NCBI RefSeq assembly: GCF_001522545.3 | Contig: NC_031768.1 | Location: 97,833,781 to 97,897,780, forward strand | Length of the DNA: 64,000 bases | Origin: Parus major | Lineage: Eukaryota; Chordata; Aves; Passeriformes; Paridae | Direction: 5' to 3' | Part shown: one piece after another, positions 1 to 10,100 of the stretch | How the letters are laid out: each line of letters begins with the position of its first letter | How positions within the stretch are numbered: the first letter of the stretch is position 1 | Notes under the pieces: model-generated | Databases searched by the model: none | The model's input: the letters and a program-made list of their open reading frames with translations, nothing else | What the model was told of the DNA's origin: nothing | Position numbers and translations under genes: made by a program

Positions 1-230
1 CCCCCACGGTTGCTTCTGGCCAGAGATGTTCCCTCTGACCGGGAGCAGCGCTCATGGTGGGACCGCTTCCTGCGGTGAGCGCCGCTCCCCGACCGCCCAT
101 CCCCGGAGGCTGCTGCAGTCTCCGCAAGCGGTGCTCCGCAGGGTAATGATGCCCGGTTGAGCCCCCCTGGCTGGGGCGCTTCCAGCCTCTCCCGAGGGTT
201 TTCCTCCCAAATCCCCGCGCTGCGACCGGC

Positions 231-400
231 NNNNNNNNNNNNNNNNNNNNNNNNNNNNNNNNNNNNNNNNNNNNNNNNNNNNNNNNNNNNNNNNNNNNNN
301 NNNNNNNNNNNNNNNNNNNNNNNNNNNNNNNNNNNNNNNNNNNNNNNNNNNNNNNNNNNNNNNNNNNNNNNNNNNNNNNNNNNNNNNNNNNNNNNNNNNN
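231..400. other. Assembly gap (170 N)
   Basis: An unbroken run of 170 N. It lies between a CpG-rich flank and a C/T-rich tandem repeat, the kind of GC-rich repetitive sequence that short-read assemblies often fail to close. The true length may differ from 170. Open frames drawn across it have no meaning. Confidence 0.99.
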
Positions 401-420
401 CTCCGTCCCGCCCCGTCCCG

Positions 421-476
421 CTCCTCTCGTCCTTCTCCTCTCGTCCCTCTCCTCTCGTCCCTCTCCTCTCGTCCCG
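421..476. repeat. 14-bp tandem repeat, pyrimidine-rich
   Basis: Four consecutive copies of a 14-base unit, CTCCTCTCGTCCCT, with one or two substitutions in the first and last copies. It abuts the assembly gap, so the array may continue inside it. The strand asymmetry (almost purely C/T on +) could favour triplex or other non-B DNA structure. Confidence 0.85.
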
Positions 477-676
477 CCCTGTCCCTTCTCCCTTCCCTCT
501 GGAGTTCTGGAATTATTTGACCCAGATCAAGTTACCTAGCAGATGTTTGAAGGGGTTTATGGAAGTATTAGATAAAAGCTCTTCTGTAAGTAGAGAATGT
601 TCAAAGCTTGCTATGTGGGCATAGTAAAGATTTTTACTGTTTTTACTAATTTTTTAAGAGAGTTGTAAATGTTTGT

Positions 677-1239
677 TGTGGTTTAACCCCAGCTGGCAGA
701 TCACTTCCACCAGTAGGATGGAGAGAGAACTGGAAGAGTAAAAGTGAGAAAAATCATGGGCTGAGATAAAGAAAGTTTAATAGGGAAAAGAAAAGCTACA
801 CACTATCAAAGAGAAACAAGGATTTTTTTTCACTGCTTCCTATGGGCAGGCATGTGTTCAGTCAATGCCAGGAAAGCCAGACTCCATCAAGTATAATGGT
901 GAATTGGGAAGGCAAAACACCATCACTCTGAATGTCCCTCTCTTCCTCCTTCTTCCCCACCTTCATATGCCAAACACGACACCATATGGTGTGGGACATC
1001 CCTGTGGTCACTTGGGGCCAGCTGTCCCAGATGTGTCCCCTCACAACTCCTTGTGCACCCCCAGCCCTAGTGGGGTGGGAGGAAGAAAAGGCTTTGACAT
1101 TGTGTAAGCACGGCTCAGCAGTAATGGAAATATTTCTGCATTATCAAAACTGTTTCTATCATAAACCCAAAACACCACCTCATAAATCCTCACACCAGAT
1201 ACTATGAAGAGAATGAACTCTACCCCAGCCAAAACCACA
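677..1239 (-). mobile_element. Solo LTR of an avian endogenous retrovirus
   Basis: The interval begins TGTGGTTT and ends AAACCACA, a perfect 8-base inverted terminal repeat with the canonical TG...CA ends of an LTR. The sequence between resembles a common bird LTR family: a GGTTTAACCCCAGC-type end, an AGTAAAAGTGAGAA block and a CCAGCCAAAACCACA end. On the minus strand an ATTAAA polyadenylation-type hexamer (complement of 776-781) lies downstream of a TATA-like stretch near 965, so the element reads on the minus strand. No second LTR or internal gag/pol region adjoins it, so it is a solo LTR. The flanks (TTGT and TTGC) are only near-identical, so the target duplication is degraded. Family name is left open; recognition is from memory of avian repeats. 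Confidence 0.75.
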
Positions 1240-4200
1240 TTGCTAAATGCAAATCCATGACACAATAAAACCTGCAAAGCACACCCAAGTTAGAATCTGA
1301 GGTCACATAATAACATGTAATGTCATACTGTGAAATTAGCTGGGTCTGCTGTATGTGGTCTTTAATACCTGCATTACACAGCCATAAAAGCAACACACTG
1401 GAAAGCTAAGCTCTGTGGTTTTATGCACAAGTGGTTTTCATCTGCTCCTGAGGAGATGGTGAATGCAGCAGGGTGAGGGGAAAAAAATGGCAAAAGGAAG
1501 GAATTTGTTCACATTATTTGCAGTTGCTAATGTGCCTCCTGAAGTCAGTGGTAAGGCCTGGGGATTTCAGTGGAGTGAGTGACCCTTCCCAGCACTCTGT
1601 GGTTTGTATTCCTGCTTGTTGTATCCAAGTGGTGCTGGACCCTGCTGGGGAGACCCTTCCTGGGCCAGGAAAGGCTGTCAGCCCCAAGCCCATAGGGTAC
1701 GTGGAGCAGACAGCTGTCCTCAGCCTGTTCCCACCTCTCTGACAACAGCTTTGAGCTTAGAGGATGCCCTGCTCCTGGCAAATCCAACAGCCATCCCATT
1801 ACCTTTTTGCCTCACTCTGAATCACACATCCTTTTTAAGCAGTACTGCAGTGGCTTCTCTTACAAGGCACCTTTTGGTCCTGTAAATTAATTAAGTGTGG
1901 TTTGTTTATTTAAGAAGCATCCCTATAGTTTGCACGGTGTGCTGCAGTAACTGGAATGCAGGCAGAGGTGTGGCAGTGCCTGGGAGCAGGGAGCAGGCTG
2001 TGGGATAGCACAGGCTCCCTGGCCATCCCAGTGCCAGACTCCCTAGATAGAAGTGGCTGATAATAGGCTTTACCACTTGGGATTTCCTGGGATGGCTGTT
2101 TCACACATCTTAATACAGACGTAGGGAGTTTTCTCTTTTCAGGAATGTTCTTTGCCTTGCAGCTGTGTTGAAAGCTTTGAGAAGTGCTCCAGCTTCATTT
2201 CAGTGTCTGTGTTTGCTTTACAAAGCTGTGCACAGAAGTTATACCCTTTATATAGGGTATTGGTTTCTTTGCACGGTCTTTGCTGGATTTAAAGCCATCA
2301 CGTGTTAGAAGTGCCAAACATTAGAAAGATCTGTGTACATTTTGACTCCAGGAGAAGCAGGATACAAAGGAGAAATTTTGTTTTATTTATTGTTTATGTT
2401 AGTAAACAATTCTTCCTGACTCTGCAGTTAACTTTTGAGCAACAAACCAATGGAAAGCTCCTAAAAAGCTCCATACGGGGATAATGATTGCTTAATCCCA
2501 TCCAAGAAGATTTTAATAGAAATAATATTAAATCATATTACATTTGAAATTATTCCTTCAGGACAAGACAAAGCTCAGGGAAGTCCCTGGTAAAGATTAT
2601 TTGATTTCAGGGGCTATCTGATTATGTCTTTAAAATTCCACTTCCATCTGTTTTCTAGTTTATGATGTTTCATTTTTTTACTTTCAAAGTCTCCAGTACC
2701 AGTTTAAAACTTTAAATTAGTGGAAAAATAATGTATCTGTTTGCCCCTTGGTTCCTTTCCAAACGGGATGACTTCCAGATTGATTCTGGCATCCTGCACA
2801 GCCTGAAAAACCCTCATGTGGTGTAACCAAAGAATTCAATAGCTCGCTATTGTCAAACACAGGGCTCGCAGATGCCAGGGCTTGGTTTACAGCAAACAAA
2901 GGGAGAGAGAGAAGCAGACAATATATTGACAGAACTGACACTGAGGCTGCAAGGGGTGGGCAGAAAAGGGAGGGGAGGTCAATATTACACAGGGTATGTG
3001 GTATGATAGAAATCTAAGTATTTGCAATGGGCTTAGGAAGCGCAGAAACTGCTATGATAGTAACAGTGGTTTTCTGACTTGATGGAAAATGAACACCACT
3101 ACTTGAGGTGCACTTGAAAGAAGTGGCGTTTTAAATGCAGTGATGTCTGCAGAGCTCTGTGATTGAGTGTGTCTGATGGTTTGAAATGTTAAGTAATTCC
3201 ATTGCAGTCAGGGTAAAAATGGTAATGAACAGCTTGGAAGAGTCTGAGTGTACTTACATGAAATGTTGAGCAATTAGCTTCTCTCTCTGCAGATGAATCC
3301 TGCAGTTTCCTTCTCATCAGCAGCAAAGTGACCTTTCAAAAACACGGAAGACACAGAAGCCAGTTCCAAAAACCTGCTTGATCTCTTGCCTGCTGATAAA
3401 GTGCATTGTAAGGATTTGGGATTTACATGGCACTGTAGACTTTGGGCTGAAGATTTTTAAACATTAACAGAAAGCTTTCTAACAGTGGGAATGTAGCCTG
3501 TTTAAGAATGGGACGTGTTATCAGCATATTCAATGTGGTAAGGAGAAAGAGGCTAAGCTCCCTGTAGCACCTGATACTATCAGCTTCTTTTCAGTTCCTT
3601 TAAAGCTCCTTTGAAAGTTCATTGTTCCGGATTTATATTCTGTACATGGCAGTCCACATGTTAAAATAAACCACATTTGTGTGTTTGGAATTGGCTGACA
3701 GTGAAAACCATATGGCTCTTGGTGCTTAAATAGCATCAGCCTGATCTGCACAGCTTATCTTTTTACTATGCATTTGAAGCAGGAGGGTTAGGAGGATGGC
3801 AATGGGATTTGAGCTGTTAGATTGTCTGGGCTGCCTGTGACATTGGCTTGTGCTCTGCACCCAGTCAAAAGGGAATAGCTGTGCTCTCAGTAAATCCACC
3901 TAAGGCATAAACGTGACTATATAATCTGTGGGGAAAAATTGATAGTAAAGTTTTAGTCAGGCTATCCTCATTGTGATATCCACATATTTGATTCATATGT
4001 GAGTGCTCCAGGAACATGGAAAAATACAACAACCTGCTGATACAGAATTTAAAAATATCAATAGTATGATGTTTTCCCTGTCAGCTTAGGCATTCATTTT
4101 TGCAGCCACTTAAACACTTGCTTGAAGTGAAGCATTTGAATGGTCTCAAGTGATAGGACCCTACATAATTTGTGAGTTTAGTCTGTGGAAAATAAAATTG

Positions 4201-5280
4201 TATTATTAATACCATTTATTCCCTCTGGCTATCTCAATTAATGATCGTGATTGCAAGGTTTGGTACTGATTACAGAAGAAAATGACAAAGTTTTGTGTAG
4301 ATGGAAAGAGCCTGAGGTTTTGTGGAGGCAACAGATAATTTAATACTCTTCTTTCTTAGAAAAATAAGGATTTTTTGGACCACAAGAAAGTTTTGCTAGT
4401 GGTTACTGCTGGCAAGTGTCTGTGCATCACATCTGAAGCTCACAGCTGAAGTCTCCCCCCACAATGCTAAATGGATGCATGCCCTCCTTCCATTACCATT
4501 CTGGTTGCAAGCTGGTGGTGTCCCATGCAGTCTAAATGTCCTTTGCAGGTTGGAGATCTAGACACCATCTTAACCACAAGAGCCAGGGTGTGCTCATCCT
4601 GCACATCACAGCCCAGGGGTGCTGGAACTACCTGTGCACAAGGGAAGAAGTCACTGCGCTGTGCTAGCATGGAAGTACCCCAATGCTGTCACATTCCCCA
4701 GTACCATGAAAGAGTGATGGCAAATGCTCAGAGGCTTTGGGGAGCCTGTGAAGGGAGAAGTTTTGAGATTCTTCCTGCTCCAGCTGTAGCCCCCTCTTTT
4801 CTACCTGATCTGATGAAAGAGAACTGCTAAGACCTGCTGTCATGGTGATTAGATTCCTTCCATGTCAGAGCACACCCTGATGTTGCTCTTCAGACTCTGT
4901 TGCCTGTCATACACATTCCATCTTTATGTCCTTTGAGAGATGAGAAGTGCAGGATGGGGCCTGGCAAGGACACCCAGCAGTATTGTGTCAATAATCAGCC
5001 TCAGTTTTGCTTCTAGAATTCAGTGTTTACAGTTTCCCTGCCCAAAGCCACAAAGATGTCCCTGGGAATATACCAGCCTCTGTGAAGTGGCTACCCCTGA
5101 ACTGCAAGGCTTTCTCATCCTGGAAGACTAAACTTGGCAGGCTGGTTGGCAGCTGCATTCAAGGTGTTCTTTTCCTGGACAGCCACAAGCTGAAAAGGGA
5201 GGAGCATGAGAGAGTGAATAACATATAGTAGAACAGATATTTAAAGGAGATAAGCTTGCAGGGGTAGGGACTATTTGGAG

Positions 5281-5322
5281 ACATAACATAACATAACATA
5301 ACATAACACAACATAACATAAC
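5281..5322. repeat. Pentanucleotide microsatellite (ACATA)n
   Basis: Eight units of a 5-base repeat with one interruption (ACACA). A simple microsatellite, likely length-polymorphic between individuals. Confidence 0.95.
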
Positions 5323-5530
5323 CACTCTCTTCATTGAAGATATAAATTTATTTAGAAGAGAAGATGCTCATGATCTCATACACAAGGCTTTGAAGAGCAT
5401 GCCCTGCTGTCTCCTACATCAGGACAAGTGTGGTCTTAATGGGAAGGGGGAGCAGGGCTGCAGAACAATGGAATGCATACCAAACCTACCCTCCATGTTC
5501 TTCCTCGAGTATGAGTGTCTTGTGAAAATT

Positions 5531-5569
5531 TATAATACAAATTATAATTTGTATTTATAATACAAATTA
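5531..5569. repeat. AT-rich palindrome with flanking direct repeat
   Basis: Positions 5534-5555 form a perfect 22-base palindrome: a 10-base arm AATACAAATT, a central AT, and its reverse complement. A 14-base direct repeat (TATAATACAAATTA) occurs at 5531-5544 and again at 5556-5569. The structure could extrude a cruciform, and such sites are prone to slippage. No gene function is implied. Confidence 0.85.
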
Positions 5570-6449
5570 CAGTGGGTTTAAGGTTCTTCACTATCAAAGA
5601 TCTAAAAGCAAAATGTCTTTGTTGGCTGCCTTGAGAAGGAAAATGCTGACTCATAGGAGGAGAGATTCTGGTTGTATTTTATGAAAATATATAGTTAATG
5701 TGTATTTACAAATACATTAAGTTTATGTATACTTTAAATATACAGTTCCATCAGCAGTTTCACTGTATATCAATTAAAGCATTCTGTGAATAATGTGCAA
5801 ACTGTAATATACCAAATGATAAATACCTGAATACATATCATACGTATCCAAAATACATATCTTTGATATTTTGTATTCAGTCTTTAGTAATTTGACAGTG
5901 ATAAATGATCTTTCAGAATTATATTTGTGGGTTGTTTTTGGTTTTTTCACTAATATGTGATGGAGCAGGTCTCAGTGTTTTATACCTGGTCATCTCTATA
6001 TCCTATGGGAAGAGTATGGAAATATGTTTGTACATATTTTTAAGGAGCAGTTAAGAGAACTTGCTCACAAAGCATTATCATTCAAAGACACATAATAATG
6101 CAAGGGAGGAAAAATGTATCTTAGAGAGTCAATTTTGTGTGTCACGGCAAATTCAGAAATTATTTTGGAGAAAATTGTTTCCCCAACAACCAAATGCAGT
6201 GAAAGGTCAAGTGTGAGGCCCAAGTGTGTCGGGGAAAGGGAATTGTGGAAGAGCAGGTGGTGGGGGATTGAGCCTGTGCTATCTTGGTCCTTAAACCTTC
6301 TGCTGCCGTGGTGGCTTCTGCCAGGGACAGGGTGTAAATCTCTCCAGATAATACACTTAACTCACCAGCCAGCATCCTAAAGCAAGGTGCTAAGGTAATT
6401 TCTCTGGTTCTCCGGCAGAGGGAATGGACACATTTTTAGGGGCCCGGTG

Positions 6450-6711
6450 TCTGATGTGGAACGGCTGAGGGAGCTGGGCCTGTTTGTCTGGAGAAGCCTG
6501 AGGGGACCTCGCCGATGCCGATCAGCTTCTGAAGGGAGGGCGTCAACAGGATGGACCAGGCTCTGCTCGGTCGTGCCCAGCAATGGGACAAGAGGCCATG
6601 GGCAGAAACTGAGCCCCAGGAAGTTCCATCTGAACACGGGGAAGAACTTCTTTCCCGTGCAGTGACCGGGCACTAGAAGAGATTACGCACACATGGTGCG
6701 GAGTCTCCCGC
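6450..6711 (+). mobile_element. CR1 LINE fragment next to the PLCXD2 promoter
   Basis: The + strand matches the region near the CR1 ORF2 C-terminus and 3' UTR. It has a GGCTGAGGGAGCTGGGCCTG-type block, then recognisable blocks for the GAGGGGACCTC, GACAAGAGGC-ATGGGCA, AGGAAGTTCCATCTGAACA and GAAGAACTTCTTT segments. Part of the ORF2 C-terminal reading (ERLRELGLF) survives. The terminal CR1 octamer repeat is missing. The fragment ends within about 240 bases of the cAMP-response element of PLCXD2. Confidence 0.75.
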
Positions 6712-6780
6712 ACCGGAGGCATACTGTGCCGTGTGTCCCGGGCTGTCCCTGCGGGAGCGGGGCGGTGGGAGCAGTGCCCC

Positions 6781-6835
6781 GCAGTGCCCCTCAGGGCCCC
6801 GCAGTGCCCCTCAAAGCCCCGCCGTGCTCCCATGG
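6781..6835. repeat. 20-bp GC-rich tandem repeat upstream of the promoter
   Basis: Two full copies of a 20-base unit (GCAGTGCCCCTCAGGGCCCC and GCAGTGCCCCTCAAAGCCCC) and a partial diverged third. It lies about 110 bases upstream of the CCAAT box. Copy number may vary between individuals. Confidence 0.8.
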
Positions 6836-6921
6836 CCGCCCCATCCCGGCGGGGTTCCCTGGGCGCCGCAATCCCAGCCCACCGACCCCACCGGGGCGCG
6901 GGGCCGGCGGCGGGGAGGCGG

Positions 6922-6968
6922 CCAATGGTGAGCCGCCGTGCCCCGTGACGTCACCCCGGTTACATAAG
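6922..6968 (+). promoter_or_regulatory. PLCXD2 core promoter: CCAAT box, CRE and TATA-like element
   Basis: CCAAT lies at 6922-6926 (GGCCAATGG). A perfect palindromic cAMP-response element, TGACGTCA, lies at 6946-6953. A TATA-like TACATAAG lies at 6961-6968. With usual spacing, transcription would start about 25-35 bases after the TATA-like element, near 6990, giving a short 5' UTR of about 60 bases before the ATG at 7048. A proximal CRE is a known binding site for CREB/ATF factors, so cAMP- or activity-responsive transcription is a reasonable inference, not something the sequence proves. Confidence 0.65.
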
Positions 6969-7047
6969 GGCGGCGGGTGCCGGCGCTCCCCGGCCGTCCG
7001 GGCCCGGCCGCCCGCCCGCCGTGAGGGAGCCCAGGCGGGCCGGGGCC

Positions 7048-7129
7048 ATGGCCGATGGCAACGCCGACTGGATGGGCTCGCTGCCGCCCGCGCTGCGCTC
7101 CCTGCCGCTCTCCAACCTCGCCATCCCGG
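7048..7129 (+). CDS. PLCXD2: PLCXD2 coding exon 1
   Basis: Encodes residues 1-27 and the first base of Gly28, with the family's N-terminal pattern NADWMGSLP...[10 protein letters not shown]. The donor is G|GTAGGG at 7130. An in-frame GTG codon at 7021 is not needed as a start, because ATG 7048 has a strong context. The exon sits in the CpG island. Confidence 0.92.
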
Positions 7130-10100
7130 GTAGGGCGGCGGGACGGGGTGTGCGGGGCCGGGGCTGCCCGGGCGGTGGTGGGGGAGTCGCTTCGGCCGCG
7201 GCGTCGCGTTCCCCGTAATAAAGTGCTGGGTAGAGGCTGGGGCAGGTGCCGGTGCTGAGAGGTGCCCTGTCCATCGCAGCAGAGAGCAGAGGGCTTAATC
7301 TCCCGCAAATATCGCTGTGAGACTCTAACCATTGACCTGCTGCTTTCACTGCCTGTAGAAGAGGGAGCTGTGACCGCTGGCGGCCCTCCTGAGCCTTTGC
7401 AGGTACTTTATTAAGTAAGGCTGAAGTCGGGTAGGGAGAAAGGCTCGGTTGCGTTGACCCAACAGCTAGAGGCTTATCAAATGGAAGGTCTGCCATTATC
7501 AAATGGGGCTCTGAGCAACCTGCTCGTGTGAGAAGTGTTCCTGCTCGTGTCAGGGGGCTTGATCTTCAAGCTACGTGATCTTCAGGCTTCCTTCCAACCC
7601 AGACCATTGTGTAGTACGTATTTTATAGTCTGGTTTACAATAAACTTATAAATGACGAAAACAACAGATGATCTGGAATTTACTTAGACTGATTTTCCAT
7701 CTGTAAAGGGCAAAAAATGCTCTTCCTTGCAAATGTCCCTAGAGAAGATTTATGGGGTGGTTACTGTAGTTCCTTCCGATGCTGGATGTTACACTCTGGT
7801 ACAGGCTTGGTTTTAGTTTTAGTGCTTTAGTTCCTCACCAGCACTTTGGATAAGTGATCTATCACACATACAGTCCCAAGTTGTGCTTGGGGAGGTTCTG
7901 GATGGGCATTAGGAGGAGTTTCTTCGTAGAAAGGGTGTTTAGACATTGGATGGGCCTGCCCAGGGAGGTTGTGGAGTCACTGTCCCTGGAGATCTTTACG
8001 GAAAGACTGAAGGTAGTGCTCAGGGCCACAGTCCAGCTGGCAAGGTGGTGGTAGGGCTTAGGTTGTGCTCTGTGATCTCAGAGTTTTCCAATCTGATTGA
8101 TTCTGTGTCTATATGGCAGACATTCAGAGATACTTCTGTAGAAACAGAGTAACTTTGTATCAGAATTTAGCCCCTTCTCTAAATGCTCAAATGCCCTTGA
8201 AGCATGGTGAGAAAGGTTTGTGCACCTCTTACGCACCGACTGTTGTGTTACCTGAATCAGAACAGTTAAAATGCCAGACTTCAATCAAAAATGGTGCCCT
8301 TTCCTATCCTGACAGTAGCAAAAACATGACTCTGTTCTATTGAACAGGGAAGTGAGACAGAAAGGAAATTCAATGTTCATATAAAATTCAAATGCCGGCA
8401 GACTTTGAAACTTCTGGCAAAGAAAGGCTTCTCTGTTTTAGTGAACTAATAAATCAACTTCTTGTAGCCACTTAAAAACTGAAAGCATGCAGAATGTTAC
8501 GATTTAGATTGCATTGGCTGCAGTGCTGCTGTCACTTTGAAACATCACGCAACCAGTGTTGCAGCAGAGAAAACAAATAAATGAGTGGTTGTTTCAGTAA
8601 TGCCATGGTGCTTTTAAAATTGTCAATGTTTTTTTAAAAAAAAAATGCTTGCAGTATGTGTTTATTTGTGATCAAGGCTGGTACATCTCCCCACCACTTT
8701 CCCGTGTATACCTCATGCAACCTGCAAGCAGGCAAAAGATATTTGGGGTAGATTTTTGCCATTTTTTATTACTATTATTTCAGTCCAATAATTATTTTTC
8801 TGAATTATTTTGCTGGTGTTTTGGTGTTGTGCTTGACAGAGCAACCTTTTTGAGAGCTGGGGGGAATGGGTTTTGAGAGCCAGCAGGATGTGTCCTGGCA
8901 GTGTGCAATACACATTGCAGTTGAGGAATCTTTGTAGATGCTGAACAGCAATGGAGATCAGTGTTACCTTCGAAAGAGAGATGAAAGGTCAAATGAGAAG
9001 CGTTTTTATCTGTGCTTAATCCCTGTGTGTGCATATGACAGGAGTGGCCTGCTTTTGTCCATCTCACCATACATTTGTTTTCTCCCCTGGAATGATGGAT
9101 TCAACTGGTTTTGACTTGTGGAGTTTATTTTCCCCCCATGCTCCTCATCATCCTTTGTACATAGGAACAGAGATAGAGCTCTAGAGGTGGAAACCTTAAA
9201 TTTTTTTTTTAACCTGAAATAAATCAGCACTCAAAATCATGAAACTGTTGCTGCTTTATATTTTTTGCACTTTGAAGAATTGCAGCATTTAAAGAATAAA
9301 ATTTTACCTTTTTTTTAAAGAAAATAACAAAATTATGGTATTATGGGGCTACTTAAAGTGAAAGAATTGAAAGCATACACACAAAAGAAACTTCTCAAAT
9401 TTAATTTATTATGTACTACTGGGAGTGAGAAACTCCCTTGTATATTGCCCAAGATGTCTTCATAGAGTTGTTCTGCTTTGTTTGTTGCAAACCTTTTGCT
9501 TTCACAGCTGCTTGTTTTCACTGGCTTTAGAAAAGGTTGCTGTGACTTCTGGGGGTCCTTTTAAAGCTACATTATTCTACGATTCCATGAGCTATTAAAT
9601 AATGGTGTGAAACATTTTACTTGATGGTAGAGAAGGTCATTCTTTCCTCAGGCCTTAGAACCAACTGACAGCAAGCAAATAATGCTGAAGATGGGTATTC
9701 ACGAGGTGTATGGGGTGTTTACATGATTATTTAACTGCTCAAAATGAAGAGAGACTTTGAAAAAGTTAAGGCCCTTCTCCAAACCTTGTGTGTGATCAGT
9801 TCCCACATTTGGGCTTTTCTGTTGCTGCTGTTGGGAGAAACTCTAGCCAAAATGCTAAACCAGTATAGTCATATGCAGGGAAAAGAGATGAGGTTTCCTG
9901 TGTAATGTCATGAGCAGAGGGATCTTTTGCAATGAAAAATTGCCAAATATCAAGTAACTAAAACGTCATCAGCTTTACAAGCATGCAATATAGTCAACAA
10001 AAATAACCACTCTCAACAAGTGGTGGTGACCTTGTGTGAAAGTCTAGAGGGTTTTCTCTTAATTATATTCCAGTAATCCTCTTTGTATGTGGGTTTAAAA

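Larger units (their letters stand above)
1..676. other. CpG-rich stretch with assembly gap, no gene assigned
   Basis: The first 230 bases are rich in G+C and CpG, and a second GC-rich, pyrimidine-biased stretch follows the N run. It could be part of a CpG island or an upstream promoter or exon, but I see no coding frame that I recognise. From about 500 onward the base composition falls to that of ordinary AT-richer intergenic DNA. A possible donor (GCG followed by GTGAGC, near 75) is too weak to call an exon. Confidence 0.4.
1240..6449. other. Intergenic DNA upstream of PLCXD2, no gene seen
   Basis: About 5.2 kb of AT-rich unique sequence. Open frames are short, overlap on both strands and show no recognisable protein similarity. 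It contains the pentanucleotide microsatellite at 5281-5322 and an AT-rich tract at about 5520-5900 with a 22-base palindrome. Any distal enhancer of PLCXD2 could lie here, but nothing in the sequence alone singles one out. Confidence 0.6.
6700..7260. promoter_or_regulatory. CpG island containing the PLCXD2 promoter and exon 1
   Basis: Base composition jumps to very high G+C with dense CpG between the CR1 fragment and the start of intron 1. The island covers the core promoter elements, the presumed 5' UTR, coding exon 1 and the first part of intron 1. The long open frames found here on both strands (up to 180 codons) are a consequence of the high G+C and are not genes. Confidence 0.85.

Noticed and set aside
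6693..7502. Overlapping open frames of 146, 173 and 180 codons in the promoter CpG island
   Set aside because: They occur on both strands in sequence of extreme G+C, where stops are rare. They are Pro/Arg/Ala-rich and unlike any family I know. They overlap the true exon 1 of PLCXD2.
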